Shown here: piece after piece, positions 15,352 to 16,073 of the stretch
Layout of the letters: each line of letters opens with the position of its first letter
How positions within the stretch are numbered: the stretch's first letter is position 1
DNA from: Prevotella sp. CAG:891
Lineage (GTDB): Bacteria; Bacteroidota; Bacteroidia; Bacteroidales; Bacteroidaceae
Length of the DNA: 16,073 nt
Direction of reading: 5' to 3'
Assembly (NCBI GenBank): GCA_000437675.1
Contig: FR901738.1
Coordinates: 13,023 to 29,095, forward strand
Program-made: the position numbers and the translations under genes
The notes under the pieces: model-generated
The model's input: the letters and a program-made list of their open reading frames with translations, nothing else
What the model was told of the DNA's origin: nothing
The model's database searches: none

Positions 15352-15587
15352 AGGAAAACATTGATTTCTGCGTATTTTTCGGCATGAAAGCCATATTAAG
15401 CCGTTTAAGCAGGTGTTATGCAAAGCGCAAACCCAAGTGTTGCCACGCTTGTTTTGTACTTGTTGGTTTTAACACATGTGCGAATAAATGTAAAATGGGT
15501 TAGTTGCCTGCCTCGTTGATTCCTGTCTGTAATGGGTCTTTCAGATTCCGATGTTGGCGTATTTTTGAAAGTGCTGATTCTCAATAG
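15352..15587. other. Intergenic stretch without a recognisable gene
   Basis: There is no frame with a credible start and composition on either strand, no tRNA cloverleaf and no transposase remnant. The only local symmetry noted is CACATGTG near 15473-15480. Confidence 0.4.
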
Positions 15588-15604
15588 TTCCGCGATTGTT
15601 GAAA
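15588..15604. repeat. Inverted partial copy of the 21-bp repeat unit
   Basis: TTCCGCGATTGTTGAAA (15588-15604) is the exact reverse complement of 15704-15720, which spans the fifth and sixth units of the adjacent array. It directly abuts the first unit, so the array plus this copy can fold into a long hairpin. Confidence 0.85.
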
Positions 15605-15730
15605 CAAGCTCGGAACTAAATTGAACAAGCTCGGAACTAATTACAACAATCGCGGAACTAATTACAACAATCGCGGAACTAATTTCGACAATCGCGGAAC
15701 TAATTTCAACAATCGCGGAATAAATTTTTG
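15605..15730. repeat. Six-unit 21-bp tandem repeat array
   Basis: Units start at 15605, 15626, 15647, 15668, 15689 and 15710. The shared core is CGGAACTAATT (CGGAACTAAAT in the first unit, degenerate in the sixth). The first two units begin CAAGCTCGG and the last four CAATCGCGG. The tail after the core varies (TGAA, ACAA, TCGA, TCAA, TTTG). There are no unique spacers, so this is not a CRISPR. The array lies in non-coding DNA. Confidence 0.93.
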
Positions 15731-16032
15731 CGATATGCTGCTGCGTTTCCCAACCGGCTGTAGGTAGCTGCGTGAAAGGGATGGGTATTTAATTGAATTT
15801 TACTTTTTGGGGAGGTGGTCTGTTAACATATCCCTACATACACACACCCAAAGTGCCCAGGAATTTGAAGCGTCATGCTGCATTGCCTACATAACGAGTG
15901 CGTAACAGCTGATGATTCATACTCTACGTTTATGACATGCGAAACGGCCGAAGTCGATAAATATTTTTGACACACTTACAATAATATAAAGAATAATCCG
16001 TTATAAGCAATTAGATAAGTAGGTGCTGTCGA
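15731..16032. other. Intergenic stretch, nothing clearly functional
   Basis: No convincing gene, RNA gene or terminator is visible. TATTTTTG (15962-15969) matches a rightward -7 element but lacks a TTTG-like -33 at the right distance. Confidence 0.35.
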
Positions 16033-16073
16033 ATGAGTTATAGAAGTCGTCTAAACTTTTCTGACGAAGATTT
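16033..16073 (+). CDS. Possible start of an unidentified gene cut by the window edge
   Basis: An ATG at 16033 opens MSYRSRLNFSDED, with no stop before the edge. Thirteen codons are too few to assign a family. The only support is its position after a long non-coding stretch with a weak upstream -7-like element at 15962-15969. It may be a chance frame. Confidence 0.25.
   Translation, partial: MSYRSRLNFSDED

Noticed and set aside
15160..15423. 87-residue minus-strand gene upstream of tsaB
   Set aside because: Its only ATG lies upstream of the strong promoter at 15321-15351, the protein matches nothing I recognise, and its N-terminal half has non-coding-like composition.
15605..15730. CRISPR array
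   Set aside because: Units are contiguous, 21 bp long and nearly identical throughout, with no unique spacers and no cas genes nearby.
15731..16032. tRNA or insertion-sequence remnant in the right-hand intergenic region
   Set aside because: No cloverleaf-like pairing, T-loop GTTCRA consensus, terminal inverted repeats or transposase-like frame could be found.

Overview
The window looks like chromosomal DNA of a member of the Bacteroidota, order Bacteroidales; a Prevotella/Bacteroides-type relative is plausible, but the genus cannot be fixed from the sequence. The evidence is threefold: promoters of the TTTG-N19/20-TAnnTTTG type (four candidates), a fused FeoA-FeoB iron transporter, and the gene string tsaB / DUF4290 / murA / rimM / dxr / rseP.

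Layout. (1) 1-3741, minus strand: one open frame of 1247 codons that runs off the left edge. It joins a GT2 glycosyltransferase, a GalT/HIT-like DUF4922 domain and a SpoIID/LytB domain in one polypeptide. (2) 3742-4218: a divergent regulatory region with one promoter per direction. The rightward promoter is covered by two dyads. (3) 4219-6837, plus strand: feoAB, with an unusual six-cysteine insertion in the G domain, followed by a strong terminator. (4) 7116-9067, plus strand: a promoter, a possible 31-codon leader ORF overlapping the next start by ATGA, a ThiE/TenI-like gene, prs and a terminator. (5) 9102-15050, minus strand: a tight six-gene operon read as tsaB, DUF4290, murA, rimM, dxr, rseP. 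It ends in a hairpin shared with the convergent prs side and starts from a near-perfect promoter about 0.27 kb upstream of tsaB. (6) 15352-16073: about 0.7 kb without a convincing complete gene. It holds a six-unit, 21-bp tandem repeat with an inverted partial copy, and perhaps the first 13 codons of another gene at the right edge.

How the genes relate. The minus-strand operon is housekeeping: tRNA t6A modification (TsaB), 30S maturation (RimM), peptidoglycan precursor synthesis (MurA), isoprenoid synthesis by the MEP pathway (Dxr, which ultimately feeds undecaprenyl phosphate) and membrane-stress proteolysis (RseP). DUF4290 has no known function. Prs makes PRPP. FeoAB imports ferrous iron.

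The items most worth a second look are the three-part GT2-DUF4922-SpoIID protein, the FeoB cysteine insertion, the dyads on the feoAB promoter, the Cys-to-Asp MurA active site, and the 21-bp array.
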